A stretch of DNA of 64,000 nucleotides from Collybia mongolica (GCA_013420905.1 JAAXNY010000005.1:124001-188000), one strand, 5' to 3'. Positions 10,325 through 23,009 are shown, counted from the stretch's first letter. Numbers and translations: made by a program. The notes: a model not told the origin generated them from the letters alone.

Positions 10325-12300
10325 TCATGTTGCACATAACGTCCCATCTGTTCTTTCCGCCCACGCCTCGCTACCCACACATGCTGAGCAGTAGAAGAGA
10401 CCATCGGGATCGTAAAGCTCCTTGTATTCCTTCAGGGTTTCCAAGCTTGCTCCAAAGAAGTCAGCTTTCCAGTCGGGATCTCGAGCATCGGCTTCGTTCA
10501 TGTAGCTGCCCGTATCAGGCGCTAGCTCCTTCATCGCACCTACCTTTGTGAATGTAATATCGTTGTGTACCGCATCTTGCCCGGCCTTGGGTGTCCCCGG
10601 CGCCCAGCCCCGTGCTACGATGTTATGGACGTATGCCGTCCGCCATATAGGATTGACGCCGGAGTTTATGTCAGAGGCGTCTGCTGATACCTGCCCGCCG
10701 CCTACGATGCAGACGCTGTTACTGACGAATTCTCCGGGCTTTCCGGCCGTGACGTTCAACATCTTCGCTAGTGCAGCAGGGTCAGCGGTTAGAGCCTTCT
10801 TGTCTAGAAGGCGCGAGCCAAGCGCGCCAGATGTGCCTACGGCTAATTGGGCTCCAGATACGGCGGAGTAATAACTTTGGTACGAAGGGAACGCGATATA
10901 CGAAACTGAGATGTCGAGAGAGGTTTTATCATACTGAACAAGTTTGGCCATTGTCGGCGCGAAAATGTCAACAGCTTGGGCGAGAGATTTATTGGCTACT
11001 GCAAGTGCTTGAGTAAACCCGGTTGTGAAATTTGCGAAGACTGGTGTCGGCGAGCCAACAGCCCATGTACCGTATCCCGAGAATCCGCCATCGTTGAGAC
11101 TCGGATAGGCGCCGTAGACGATGGCGAGCGCTTTCATGAAGTCAGGAATGGATGCCTCGGAGACTGGCGCCATTGTAAGGATCTGAGCAATCCAAGGTGT
11201 AGGCGGATGCGCCTTGACTGTTGCTGAAGTCACAATGCCGTATGTGCCTCCACCACCACCACGAAGGGCGAAAAAGAGTTCCTGATTCTGGCATGCAGAT
11301 GCTGTGACAATCTGATCAGAGGCGAGAACAACCGTTGCTTCCAGAAGCTGATCAGCCCCAAGGCCAAAATCTCGCGATGCTGGCGAATGACCACCGCCCT
11401 GCATCCAACCACCAAGGCAACCAACAGACTAGAATGCGCTTAGGGCTAGGTCAATCGGATCAGTAGTGTCCAGAGAGGTTTCACGTACTGGGTCACCACC
11501 TCCTACCGCTACCACATTATGAGCACCCGCAACGGCGTAAACATCATCCCATGTATAACCACCACCGATCACGAAGGCACTACCAGTCCACATATTCTGT
11601 GAGCAACTGCCGCCGGAAGGTGTATATGCTTGTTGGAATGTGACGCCCTTCCTGAGATGTCGGATCCAAATCTCCAAACTGCCAAATCCGGTGGATCTAA
11701 AACAAAGGATGAGCCTGTTAGGCCAAGGTAGCAAACAATAATGCTCCGAAATAACGTCATACCTGCCTAAGATGTCGTGTCTGGTATTTTTCACCACTAG
11801 CCTCAAATTCTTTGCTTTCGCGAATAATACTCCAGCCCTCACATGCGCCACCTCGGTCGCGTTGATCGTATACCAAGCGGAATCGCCAATAGTGCATGCA
11901 CCTAGGACTGCGACCTCACCGGCTGATGCATTCACAGGCAGGCACGATCGAACTGTAGGATATGAGTAGCCAATGGACTGGTCGGCCTGAAAAGTTGAAT
12001 TACTCCAGTGTTCGTCGATAAGTGCGCATTTCTGTGCATCAAATAACGGGCCAGGATAACAGGCAGCCGCAATCGGGGTGTTTTTGATCAATCTTCCAGA
12101 CAAGGTGTCATTGAGCGCCCCCCACTCGGAATTCGAAGGCCAGCAGGAATCATTTGGACTCTGAAATTTTATTTAGTTCGTGATGATCGGCGATGACTGA
12201 TGGGGGGTCTAACACATTTGCAGTCCTTCGACGAGCCTGATACAGAAGCTATGAGAGCAAGTACGTACAACGGTGCCGCAGTGGAGACTTTTGTGAGCAT
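10325..12300 (-). CDS. Secreted FAD-linked oxidase (berberine bridge enzyme type)
   Basis: Four exons are supported: 12300-12214, 12160-11763, 11696-11489 and 11428-10325, giving 598 residues. The N-terminus is a plausible signal peptide (MLTKVSTAAPLYVLALIASV). The FAD-binding PCMH-type domain shows KNTRHDILGRSTGFGSLEIW, whose His is at the usual covalent flavin position, although the common NTGHD reads NTRHD. VGCLGGWMQGGGHSP supplies a Cys and the GGGH motif, so bicovalent flavin is possible. The C-terminal BBE segment ends YDPDGLFYCSACVGSEAW. The family oxidises sugars, alcohols or secondary metabolites with release of H2O2; the substrate is not evident. Extracellular location is inferred. 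Confidence 0.88.
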
Positions 12301-13107
12301 TCTTGAACCTTGTCAGTCAGTCTCAACGCGTGCAACCGCGTTAGGATGAAAGAGAAGGGGTTATAAGGTGGAGGGCGATAATACAGTGGCTGGGGCGGAA
12401 CGGGGAGAAGGCAGACAATGGTGTGGAAACGTTCCAGTGTTTGATATTATACTCAGCGGCGCTAGCGCTGCTGTGTTGACATGATCCTATTGGTGATTTG
12501 TGGCGTGCTCGCAGTGATCAAGTCCTCAATCCCACGCTACTCGGTACGATATGTGCCAAGAGCCGGTGCGAGACGAGGATTGATTGATACTCATCCCCAG
12601 CCTGCGCTCGTACTTCTCGACCCTGTTCAGTATATCTTTTAGAACGGTTCCGGTAAATCCTCCCGTGGTTGTGAATTGGAGTATTGAACACGGACAGGTC
12701 ACAGGGGAAAGAACCTCTCTCATCGTTTCCCTTCCTATATGATGATATTTTTAAACACAAATTTCAAGGGGAAACAAACACTCCAGGGCTTTTTAGCTCG
12801 GTCGACACTCAAGGTGGACGTTTGTCATGGATACGTACCAAGGAGGCTCGAGCTTATTTGGCAATCAGAAGCCAAAATGCAACATAAAAACTAGGCTGAA
12901 GTCTAGACTCGGCCAAACAGCAGGAGGCATGTCATGGTAAACGAATATTTCCGTGAAAAGGCAACCGAAGAAAATCAGAGCAGCGTTGCGCCAAGTTCGA
13001 TTCAATCTGAATACTGAACACGTGTATCTCACATGATATCAATGGACAGGCGTTTACGTTTTAATACAAGTCCGTCACAACCTCGTTTTGCTTTACTTCC
13101 CTCTGGA
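12301..13107. other. Intergenic, nothing recognised
   Basis: It contains the divergent upstream regions of the FAD oxidase (minus) and the MYND gene (plus). Short open frames show no family similarity. Confidence 0.35.
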
Positions 13108-13666
13108 ATGCTTGCCTGCTCTATCTGTAGTAACGACGCTCATAGAAAGTTGCCCGAAGTGTCATATCACTACCTACTGTGGCACGCCTTGTCAGGCGGC
13201 CGTAAGTCGTGACTTCCTCGGTCTAGGTTGACTCTTGTATTTTAAGTGAACTTAAACCCTACAGGACTGGAAAACGCATAAGCGACAATGTGGAAAACCA
13301 ATGCAGCCCAATGGTGCCCCCCCGCCTGTGGTTATAGCTGGTCAGGGAGTGTGGCCTACTCCATTTTCACCGTTCGGCCAGGTGGTCAACCCTATCACGG
13401 GACTATCCGTTCCAGTCTCGCACAACACCATATTCTTTGACGAACGATTTGGATACACGGCTAGAGAACCTGAAAAAACATACGAAGAACTTGTTGATGC
13501 GTTTCGCTTGCAACGTGTAGCTGACAGACGCACTAAGAGTGGCCCGACCTCAGCAGGGTTTGCGGACTATGTTGAGAAGGTCCAGGCGCCGAAGATGGTC
13601 CCTACTTGGTGGAAGGAAGATGTAAATGGACCGGCACTTCTAGCATTCTCGGTGACAGACGAATGA
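13108..13666 (+). pseudogene. MYND-type zinc-finger gene with an apparent frameshift in the finger
   Basis: From the ATG at 13108 the frame reads MLACSICSNDAHRK, the first Cys pair of a MYND finger. One extra T near 13151 then shifts the frame. The next frame continues CPKCHITTYCGTPCQAA, an intron follows (13202-13264, GTAAGT to CTACAG), then DWKTHKRQCGKPMQPNG. All eight metal ligands are present once the shift is allowed. The remaining 120 residues (exon 2 to 13666) resemble fungal MYND proteins of unknown function. Either this copy is inactivated, the shift is an assembly error, or splicing differs from my model. Sequence beyond 13666 may hold decayed further exons. Confidence 0.6.
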
Positions 13667-14472
13667 GCGCGCCTTGATTGCGTTGTGGACGACGAACAAC
13701 TCTTCCTGAGGTATACGGGAGGAGGAAAACGTCGTCCCAGTTCAGTAAAACTGAGGCTCCAGATGATGTCAGAGAGGATATGGGGCACACAATTATAACT
13801 CTTGGACCTAGGCAGGCCCTCTCGTGCTACGGAGATGTATTGCAACCTCTTATACTCCTTCTATCTATAGTGCGGACGGATACAGTACTTTCTGAAGAGC
13901 GTTTCCAACATACAGAGAAAAGTTCTTAGGAATATAATGTGCATTTCAAATACGATTATGAAGAAGCCGTATTTCGGAGCACGGGAACGATGGTTTGAAT
14001 CAAAATTTTGCGCGTGTTCTCAATCTTTGACGACCTACAACCCGTTTTGGGAAGCGCGATCTTTGTATATATTTGTTCTGGGCAATCAGAAGGTAATCAG
14101 AAGGTAAATCGTGATAAATTCGTGAATCTTGAAACAAGAGTTTTACATATGGAGTTTTCTTCCAGACTTAGTCTCTCACTCTACAACTACGCATAAAACC
14201 TGTTCAATTTCATGAGAAGAGTCTCTTCGGTGAGTTTGGGAAATCTCTCACTGTTGGATACAATGGATCGTGTGATTATATAACGGGGTTCGCATCTAGG
14301 ATGTAACTGTCGGTGAAGGCCGTTTCTCAACATTAACCTCCCTTCCACGCCGCCAACAAGTGATATCATTCCTGGGTTTGAGCATAGCTTTGCGCTACAA
14401 CTCCATTAGCACCACTACAGTTTTCATGCATAGTCACTTGACTCACCATGACAATGTAGCTATTCACCAGGC
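13667..14472. other. Intergenic, possible MYND gene relics only
   Basis: Just after the stop, a second frame reads ERALIALWTTNNSS, which could be a shifted continuation of the MYND gene. Otherwise only short open frames are seen. Confidence 0.3.
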
Positions 14473-14667
14473 CTACGGATGGTACGGACGCCGCCTTCGT
14501 CGTGGGGAACCGCGGCAGGTATCCTTGACGTCGGAAGCTGATATATGGTCTTTGGATTCCTGAACTGTGAGGCGATGTGGATTTTGGTCCAGAAATGGAC
14601 GGCCGATTACTGCAGCAGCGTCGGTAAATGTCACAAGTAAAATAATGTATAGTGTAACTAGTCGCAT
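14473..14667 (-). CDS. Candidate small secreted protein with arginine-rich tail
   Basis: The first ATG (14667) opens a 64-codon frame. It starts MRLVTLYIILLVTFTDAAAV, a clear hydrophobic signal-peptide-like stretch with small residues at the expected cleavage area. The mature part would be about 42 residues with a single Cys and a strongly basic end, GSPRRRRRPYHP. A TATAATA-like element lies about 70 bp upstream. No homolog is recognised. It could be a secreted peptide or effector-like protein, but a chance ORF of this size cannot be excluded. Confidence 0.4.
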   Translation of the reverse strand: MRLVTLYIILLVTFTDAAAVIGRPFLDQNPHRLTVQESKDHISASDVKDTCRGSPRRRRRPYHP

Positions 14668-15480
14668 GTCGTAAAGCGACCTAGTGGTGTAAGGGTCCGT
14701 GGGCGACGAAGGTGGAAAGGAATGAACCACCCGCCATATTATAGGCTAGCAGAGGGCTTGTGACGCATGGGGAGATTTTGGAGTGGCTTAATCATAAACG
14801 CATAGCGATTCGTCCAGCTCTTGTGAAGAAAAGAGTTCCTACTTGGTATGTCAGCTGGCTGATCCGCCATGGTGGCGATGATACGTACTTGGGCCAAGTA
14901 TCTCACAGTGTACGGACCAATAACATCCCTCCACGGTTTGCTTATAGAGCTCCGGGAATAACTTCAGTGAGTAAATGGGGAGTCAGGGCTGGTTGATGAG
15001 ACAAGGAAGGGGCAAATTGCGTCCCCTGTCAGATAATGGCCAAGTTATAGCTTGCGTAGCAACATGGGAAAGTGCCTCTCTTTGAAAATGGAGTGGGGCT
15101 TGTTTGAATGTTGCGTGGATGAAGGTAAGGATACAACAAGGATATAAAGTGATTGATACTCTTCTATTGGCCAAGACGTGTGATCCATTGATCACAAGAA
15201 CTCGGTCAGTTCGGTCCGGAAAGATATGCCCAAATCTCTTTCTCCTCGTCATTACGCCTCATAAGGCTTCATCAGAGAATAATTGCAGATAGTATGGGAT
15301 TTTTCTATCATAAAGTCTCTCCAGCACAAATCAGGTATAATGACAAAAATTTATGATAACCATTGGGTAGTAAGCCGAGTTCGATAGTCATGTGTTCATA
15401 CTTCTACCGCCCTAAATAATGTCAAGCAGGTATCAACTACATCGTATCCGAAATCTGATAACGTAGGGCGTCCCCATACC
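14668..15480. other. Intergenic, nothing recognised
   Basis: No exon set, RNA gene or repeat is supported here on either strand. Confidence 0.35.
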
Positions 15481-16368
15481 ATGGCACCGATACCTCACTG
15501 TAACAGTTTCGCCCTGTCCAGGACCTGCAGCGAAGGAGAGCTTTGTCAACTTCCTCACATTTCAGCGAACGTCCTCTATGCCCTTGATTCTGTACAGGTG
15601 CGGAATACCACAGGTCGATGCATGATTCACTACCTACCTCTACACCATACCCAGCGTCGTACCCAAACCCACCGTAGTGCGTGTGGCACGCAGGTCGCGT
15701 CACAAGAATTCATCAAAGCTGGGGATGAGAACACCCAAAATGATCGTGCGACGTCCAATGATGAGCTAGAAGAGATTTTACGTCTCTTTGCTACTCTAAC
15801 AACCTCCCCTACTCCTGTTACTGTCGCCGACAAGCAAAAGGGGGTAGGCAAGTCATCTCCTATCCGGGATACTAAGAAGTTTATTCAAGAAACTTCCCGT
15901 CCTAAATCTAAGTCGGAAAAACAGCCGAAGCAGCCTCCTCCAAAGAGCACTACCAAAGTGCCTGGAAACCAAGGTGCGGATACTAATAGTTTAGTTGAAA
16001 GCATACTTGTCTATAACTTTTTTTAGGACCTCCATCCAAAAATTCCAACAACATGGATCGCGAACAGAAATCTTGGACAAGGGCAAAGGATACTAAGAAA
16101 GGTCCGCCACCCGTAGGCGACGGTGCGGATACCAACAGTTTATTTGAAGACACACTTGCTGACAACGTTTTTTTTAGGGCCTGGACACAAAAATTCCAAC
16201 TACACGGATCGTGAACGGAAATCTCGGACAAAGGCAAGGGATACGAAGAAAGTCCTGCCACCCGTAAGCAGGGGTGCGGATACCAATTTAGGGCCTCCAT
16301 ATAAAAATTCCATCAACATGGACCGCGAGAAGCTGGGGTATCTATGGGCAAGGAGTTATGATTGTTGA
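15481..16368 (+). CDS. CCCH-finger protein with tandemly duplicated exon-intron units
   Basis: The ATG at 15481 begins MAPIPHCNSFALSRTCSEGE, giving one CCCH finger with spacing C-x8-C-x5-C-x3-H ending in CQLPH. An acidic or polar region follows (DELEEILRLFATL), then a Lys/Pro-rich linker. Exons are 15481-15973, 16027-16122 and 16178-16368. The introns at 15974-16026 (53 bp) and 16123-16177 (55 bp) are near-copies of one another, both phase 1 and both starting GTGCGGATAC. The last three segments repeat the motif KNSNNMDREQKS, KNSNYTDRERKS and KNSINMDREKLG. The third copy's intron has shrunk to 18 in-frame bases that read as coding. It lacks the C-terminal module of the other CCCH genes. RNA binding is inferred from the finger only. 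Confidence 0.7.
15974..16368 (+). repeat. Tandem repeat of an intron-plus-exon unit, 2.6 copies
   Basis: Unit 1 is 15974-16122 (149 bp), unit 2 is 16123-16273 (151 bp), and unit 3 begins at 16274 and runs to the stop codon. Each starts GTGCGGATAC, contains an intron-like part ending in TTTAG, then a G(A/G)CCT...AAAAATTCCA coding part. Unit 3 retains only 18 bases of the intron-like part (16274-16291). Confidence 0.85.
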
Positions 16369-16485
16369 TTTTTGAATATCTTTATTTAGGTTGGAATCTA
16401 TTGGAATGAATACGTGTAAATAGCGTGCTGAAGGAATTCTACGATTCTGGATTTGATCTCACCTGGATCAGAGATACGAGACGGC

Positions 16486-19400
16486 TTACAACTCTACCCG
16501 ATCCGGATGCTCGTAGAGCGCTTGGTCCCCGTTAAGCCCATGCCCATCCACCGCCTCTCCGTCGGATTTTTGCCCTTTCCCTATCATATCCTACAGATGT
16601 AAATTTCCCAACATGTCAACGCATATAAAACAAATCCAACAAAGGAGGGCCTCACCGAGATAGAATTCCCCCACGCTTCAACCCTCTCACTCATCTCAAA
16701 GACAACCGTCCCGCCCTTCACAATATCTTCATGGCGAATAACCGGCACCTCCACCCTCCGTCCATTGATTGTTAAAGACTTGACATATTGTTTGCTCTTC
16801 GCACCCTCTGCCACAATCGTCAGCATCCTTCGCTCCTGCCCAGGAGTCCCGTCGTCATGCGGACGGGGCGGTAACTCAATAGACATCTTTTCAAAGAACG
16901 GTCTACCGAAAAACACGCATGAGTTAGCCCACGGCACAACAGTGACCATGGAGACGGGGACGTACGATCCGACAACATATTCACCCGATACGGGGTTCAC
17001 GGGGTAGAATCCCATGGCCGAGAAGATGTACCACGCGCTCATCTGGCCGCAATCCTCGTTCTATAAGCAAGTTAGCGCCCTCACCCTCTCAAAAACACCT
17101 GAGCCGTGGGTTAACTAGAAATACACGCACCCCCGACAAACCCGTAGGAGTATTATTATAATTCGACTTGGCGATCTCCCGGACACGCTCCTGCGTCTTG
17201 TACGCTGCGCCTGCGAGTGCGTAGAGATACGGGATATGGTGAGATGGCTGGGCAGATAGATGGCGTCCTCAGTGTCACCGGCATAAAGCAGACAAATAAA
17301 AGACACACCTCATTACTATGGACATTATGCCCCCCATCGAAATGCGCATCCAACGACTTCACGAAACTCTCATTCCCGCCTCGTCGTTTGATCAATTCTG
17401 GGATATCTTGCACCACGTCGAAGGTGTACACCCATTTGTCGCCTGTAGGTTTCCGCCATGATCAGAATTCAAATCACCACGATGAGAGGATGTATGGCCA
17501 TGACACAGAAACGAAAACGCCGAACGCAAAGAGGAAATACACACCCTCGGTCCACCCCCTCCCCTCCCCAGCCCAGCTCCCATCCGCATTCCTTGCCTCC
17601 ATGAACCCCGTCTCGTCATTGAACAGCGTGAACGGTACCCTCATAGCCCGCTCCAGGAGGAATTCTGCCACGTTCGTTGGCTTGCCGAGAGCCTCAGCAA
17701 GCTTGTACGCTGCGTAATCGTCATCTAGATAAACGAATTCTTAGTTATAGGTTGTTAAGAAAGGGGAGAAAGAGGAGGAATGGGAGCAGGAATGGGAACC
17801 GGAACGGAAGTAGGAACACGGGGTAACGAATAGACAGATGGGAAGGAAGATAGGTAAGTGCAACTCACAAGCATAATCCAGCGTCCGCGACCCACTCTCC
17901 GAATGCACATCATCCGCAACCCAGCCTTTTCCCTCTACATTATACACTGACGATAGGCCCGCGCGCACTTCATAGTCCACGTTCTGCCAGAGTCGAGCAA
18001 AATATCAGGATTTGAGATTCAGGCACTGCCAACACACAAGGAGGAAAGAACAGAAAGGGGTACACGCACCTCTTCGCGGTCAGAATGGCTAGTGGTGGGT
18101 GAGCATTGCACATCAGCCTGGATCGAGATAACTCTCTGAGACGATTTCACGTACCTCACATTCCAATCATTCACTGGTGGGACACTCGCGTCTTTCCAAA
18201 CCGCATCCCACGCGAGCTCACGATCGAACCCGCGTACACCCTTCACCACCGCCTCTGCCATCAGCGAGTCTGCGTGCGTTCCGACCTAGTTAGCGAGGCA
18301 TAGAGTGTCAGCATCATTTCTCCACGGACCTGGGGAAGGGAATGGGGGCACATACCATAATATTCGTTTCTGTACACCACAAATCCGTTCCAATCCGGGA
18401 TCAAGTTAACATTGCACATACCGAGGGCGAGAGGAGGAACCTACGTACCAACGATGTTCTTCCACATCGGCAGCCAGCCGCCCTGAATACAAGATCAACA
18501 CCATGTGTCTCATAGGGAAGACACCCCTCACCTCTTTATAATCTGCCAACATACTCCTGACCATCCCAGGCAACCTCTCAGGAGCGAACATTATCAGGAA
18601 AGCCCACTCCGCACGGTACGTGTCCTGCGGAAAAGAATAAGTTGACGAACGCGAAGAAGCATGAAAAAATAGGCGATAGGCGCCGGAGTCGGGGCTCGGG
18701 ATTCGAGCCTCGGAAGGAAGGGGGGATGGAAGAAGGAATGCTACGTACCCATATAGAGTACCCCGTGTACGACTCCAGTACCTCTCCCCCCAAGCCACCA
18801 GTAACCTCATTGTGGACCCGCCCATCATATCCAGAATAATACGCGCCTTGCTCGTGTTGCTCGGACGGATACTATGCGAGAAGGGTTAATGTGTCTTAAC
18901 GATGCCCTTGAGCAGCCAAGGCCACTGACTTGAAGTGCGTGCACGATCCCCGTAAAGAACACCTCTTTTTCCACCGTCGTTGCGCCTTCCAGCTCGAAAC
19001 GGTCGAGCGCCGCCGTCCATGCGGTGCGCGTCAGGAGGGCAGTCTGCTCGAGCGTTTGAGGAACGTTTGTGACGGCTAGGGGAGGGTATATACATGAGGT
19101 TATGAGCCATTTACGAGGAGTGTGGTGCAGAAAGAACGTACCAGCACGATCCGACGCCTCTTCATCAATATTCCTCCGCGCCTGGTCGATAGAGATAAAC
19201 GATGTACCCACACGGACGCTGACCACCGCTTTCCCCCCAGAGGCTCGAAGCGCCGCATATCCATAAAGCAGCTTCCCCTCCCCACTGCGTGCTCCAGCGT
19301 GTACTTTCGAATTCTGCACCGTTCCATATCCCGCAGACGTCGTGTCCGTGTGCGTATCGTAATCGAATCTGGCGCAATAGTAACCCTTGAACCTTTCGGC

Positions 19401-20316
19401 ATGTGAAGCGGTTGATGTAGGTGTGATTATACGATCTTGCCGCTCGTCCGTGGACCCGCAGATCTCGTGTACAGGCTGGCTGCCGACAGAGGCGTTGGTG
19501 TTGATGGTGGGCCCGAGGTGGATACTGACGGTGCCGTGTGGGAAGGTGATGTTGGTCGGCGTGGATGTGAGGACAGACGGCCGAGAGGTCTCGAGCAGGA
19601 TGTAGGGGACATCTGTCCGAGCATTGTTCAGACTAAAAGTGAACCGGAGGTGGCCGACTCTCGAGGCTGACAGATATGGTTAGCTGAGCTATACAAATCC
19701 TTAAGTAAACATAGGTCACGCTTACTTGCGGACTGCTCAACCAATATTTCTCCCCCGACTCCGTCCTCCAGCACTACAGAATAGTACGAAGGAGTGATAA
19801 CTTCTGTCTCTTTCCTCATCTTCATCCCACGTTTCTCAAACTTCGTCTTCAAGTCGAACCCCTCAGAGTCTGTCTCGTTCCCGCTGCCCCGCCGACTAAC
19901 TCCAGGGACCACAACGACGGGTCCGCTCTCTCCCATCCAGATAGCGGGCTGCCGCGTAGCCTGGAATCCGTGAATGGTGTCTGCAGTCCAGTTGTATGGT
20001 GTGACAGAGACGTAGTTCTGGTGCGTCTGCGCGACCCAGCGTGTCATCGCGAATGGGGGCGCGGTCGAGGGGATCATCCCGCCTGAGCCATCGGGTGTAT
20101 CTCCTCCGTTTCCGATAAGTCTGTCACAGTGTACGTTGACATTAGCCTTTCGGAGGCGATAAAATGGGAGCTTTACAGGTTGACGTGGTCAAATGCATCG
20201 CTTGCGGGGATGGAGAAGGTTGGAGGTGGTGTAGGCTTGGCAGCGGATAGCATTACGTATTGAAAGACGAATAGGCTACAAATGCGAATCAAACCAGGCT
20301 GGAGGGGACCCATCAT
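16486..20316 (-). CDS. Secreted GH92 family alpha-mannosidase
   Basis: The ATG at 20316 starts a likely signal peptide (LIRICSLFVFQYVMLSAA). About fourteen exons follow with consistent GT-AG junctions, for example 20316-20177 and exon 2 from 20120; the last exon is 16590-16486. Family landmarks are in order: LIGNGGDTPDGSGGMIP, then SRVGHLRF, YYSGYDGRVH, ESYTGYSIW with DTYRAEWAF, GGWLPMWKN, NIMVGTHADS, VADDVHSESGSRTLDYA, TGFMEARNADGSWAG, DAHFDGGHN and MSAWYIFSAMGFYPV. GH92 enzymes are calcium-dependent exo-alpha-mannosidases acting on N-glycans or mannans. Secretion is inferred. No frame break was seen, so the gene looks functional, although I did not verify every small exon. Confidence 0.92.
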
Positions 20317-21359
20317 GAGGATACAGACCAGCCAAGGGGGTGGGCGTGAGAGGGTGGGATCGAGAAATTGTCGGATCAATTCAGGCCCGCATAAATGTTC
20401 GTCCCTTGACCACATCATATCGTCCCTGCACTATCATCCCTCTCTTTTAACCCTAAATGTTTAGAAAACATGCAAATCAATCTGGATTGCTAGCCCCATC
20501 TCCGCCGTACAACACAAGTCCAAGATCCAGCCCTCGCTTTGCGCCGTCTCAACCCTTCCTTCGTTACGACTGGATGACGAGTGACAAATCATACAGGAGG
20601 CGATTGTCGAGAACCTACAGCTCGAAAACATCCACATCAAAAAAGTATGGCTAAAGCGTCCGCGGAACTCCCGCGAATTTTTTTTGAACGCCTACCTGAG
20701 GAACCCTTGTTATCGTGGATAGGAGGGGCACATACCACCGAGCGTTCCGCTCGAGCATCATCGTACTACACCTATACGATACCCTATTCCCAACAACTTC
20801 ATCCATTCAAACTACCAAAGCTCAACTCACATTCCTCCCGTCCGAGCTCTAGGGCTTGGGTTGATGTTACGCCAGCACCACGACATTGGCATGACCACAA
20901 CATGCCTCATTGATGCACCACCCGTTCATAGTACAGCCGTCTTTCCCTAAGGCTACAATCCGCCTAAACATTTCCTCCTATTTTCCCTAGGGCCATGCTA
21001 CCGTCGGCTATGGACAGGAACTCGGAGGAGAGGTTATCCGCTATTCGCGCTGCATGTGGTCAGTAGTCAGGCTTTTCATGCAAAAAACCTGGGTCCAGGA
21101 CAACGCAAAATCTCCCGTCAGGAAAGCTGGTCGTATCATAATCCACAATACTTTCTTCCAGTTGGCAAGCGCAACATGTATTTAAAATCATTCTATCGTC
21201 CGCGTACCACTCTTTGGCGATCCTAGCGCATTTCTTGCGGGCATGATAAAGTCCTAGCATAGCACTAGCTAAGCAGTAGCCCCTGTTCATACATAAAAGA
21301 AAAAGCGCCGGGAGCTTTTTCACTCACTACAGTACGACGAGCTCCGCAAGACGTCAAAC

Positions 21360-22245
21360 AGAATTCAGATACCTTGGAAACGGTGCAAGCCGAGGAGTTC
21401 CACGCACAAACCTCTTCATATGATTTCAGATGACGCGAAACTATGGCCGCCGAGACGTATGTGGGTTTTTGTTGGTACAGTACACGATTGTCAGTTCCAT
21501 GATACTGAAAATTTCTGGTGTTCTGATTGCTTCCTCTCCAAGATAGATCTGCCTTGGATTACACCCACGTCACGGCGAAATGAAAGTCTAACCTTAAGAA
21601 GGACTAGCCGATAGTGTTGTTTTCTGTTCTTCACCCCCCCTATACGCCCAACAATCAAGCTAGGCATGGCGGCCTGTCAGTCTTTGATCTCAAGAAATTT
21701 TGCATTTACCCTAAAGAGTCGTTATTAATGTTGTCCGTCCACACTTGACAGCGCAGCCCCAACTAGCCTTCCTCATCCTTTCGCCAACCTCTATCCACCA
21801 AAGTTCTGTCAGCAGCATTGTCAGAAATTCAGCACATGGCCTGAACTTTTATATCAAGCCGAGGTGCGAGTCCTACCGACTAATCCAGCTTCATTCTCCC
21901 AGGCAATGTTCCTTGTCATGACAGCTCAAGAAACAGCCTCTCATCTACACACGTACAGAAACGCGCTGCGATCCCTAGAACTCACACCTGCGACCACGTA
22001 CACCCCTTAGTATGACGTTAACCTAAATTCAGATACCTCGGAAACGGCGTACTATCTATAAATAACCCTGTCCGATCCAGATGAATTCGAAACGCGGCAC
22101 CGGTATAGGTTGGCTGTCGGACCCGTACTTGAGCTCTCAATAGTACAATACACGGGTGTCGTTTCCATGATGCCTAAATCTTTTTGATTTCCTGGTTGCC
22201 TCCCCGTGATAGATTACTCTTTAATCATACTCACGTCACACATAC
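21360..22245 (+). repeat. Diverged direct repeat pair, about 670 bp apart
   Basis: Copy A (about 21,360-21,575) and copy B (about 22,029-22,245) share ATTCAGATACCT-GGAAACGG at their start. They also share GTACA-TACACG, TTCCATGAT and ACTCACGTCAC-like segments in the same order. Similarity is perhaps 60 percent, with indels. No open frame spans either copy, so these look like relics of a duplicated gene or transposon. Confidence 0.5.
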
Positions 22246-23009
22246 TTTGAAAATACCTTTTAAGAACTGAACATCCTGCACGTCAAGTTACCGTGCTTCG
22301 TCCAACATCACCATACATGTATAACGAATCAAACGTCTGGTGCTATGGGAGTACATTGAGTCTTTGATGACAGAAAATGCGTATCCTACTAAATCAATGA
22401 ATGATCTCAGCAATCTACACGCCATCTTCAGTCAGTGTGGCCTCGACTAACTTTATCCTCCCCCTCACAAACCCCTATTCACGAAAAAGCTCATTCCACA
22501 GCGTCCACAGCTTCGGCATGTAGGGTGACATCTGGATGAGGCGGGATGACAGCTCAAACCCCAATTCGGGTAGGTCCCGCCGAATATCCCCTGGCCATTT
22601 CGTATTCGCCGTAGCCGTGCCAAGTGATCCGCGCAGACAACGCCTTGCGCCCAGATGCCGATATGATTATGACTTATGGGAAACTTGAATTAGCAACAGG
22701 CTCCCACGGCTTGGCTTCCCTCCATTCCAAAGATACCATACTAAATCGTCGCGCCCAGAATAGCCCACAAACACATGAGGAAAACACTGGCATGCGCGCG
22801 CGCGCCGACACAGCGCCACAAGGATGCACATTGGGCCAGTGGAGCAGCGTACGATTCATAGTGGAAACATTACTCCAAATGAAAGAACTCGACATATGGT
22901 TTTAAGGTATGCGGATTTGGGGTTTCGGATGCGGACAGCCCCAAGAGCGCTTGATAATGGTGCATATCAATGAGAATAGAGTGTTTGAGCTGTAAAAGGT
23001 TAGCGGTGT

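Noticed and set aside
18690..18730. Palindromic GGCTCG-AATC-CGAGCC resembling a tRNA T-arm
   Set aside because: It lies inside a GH92 intron, and no cloverleaf forms; only a small hairpin.
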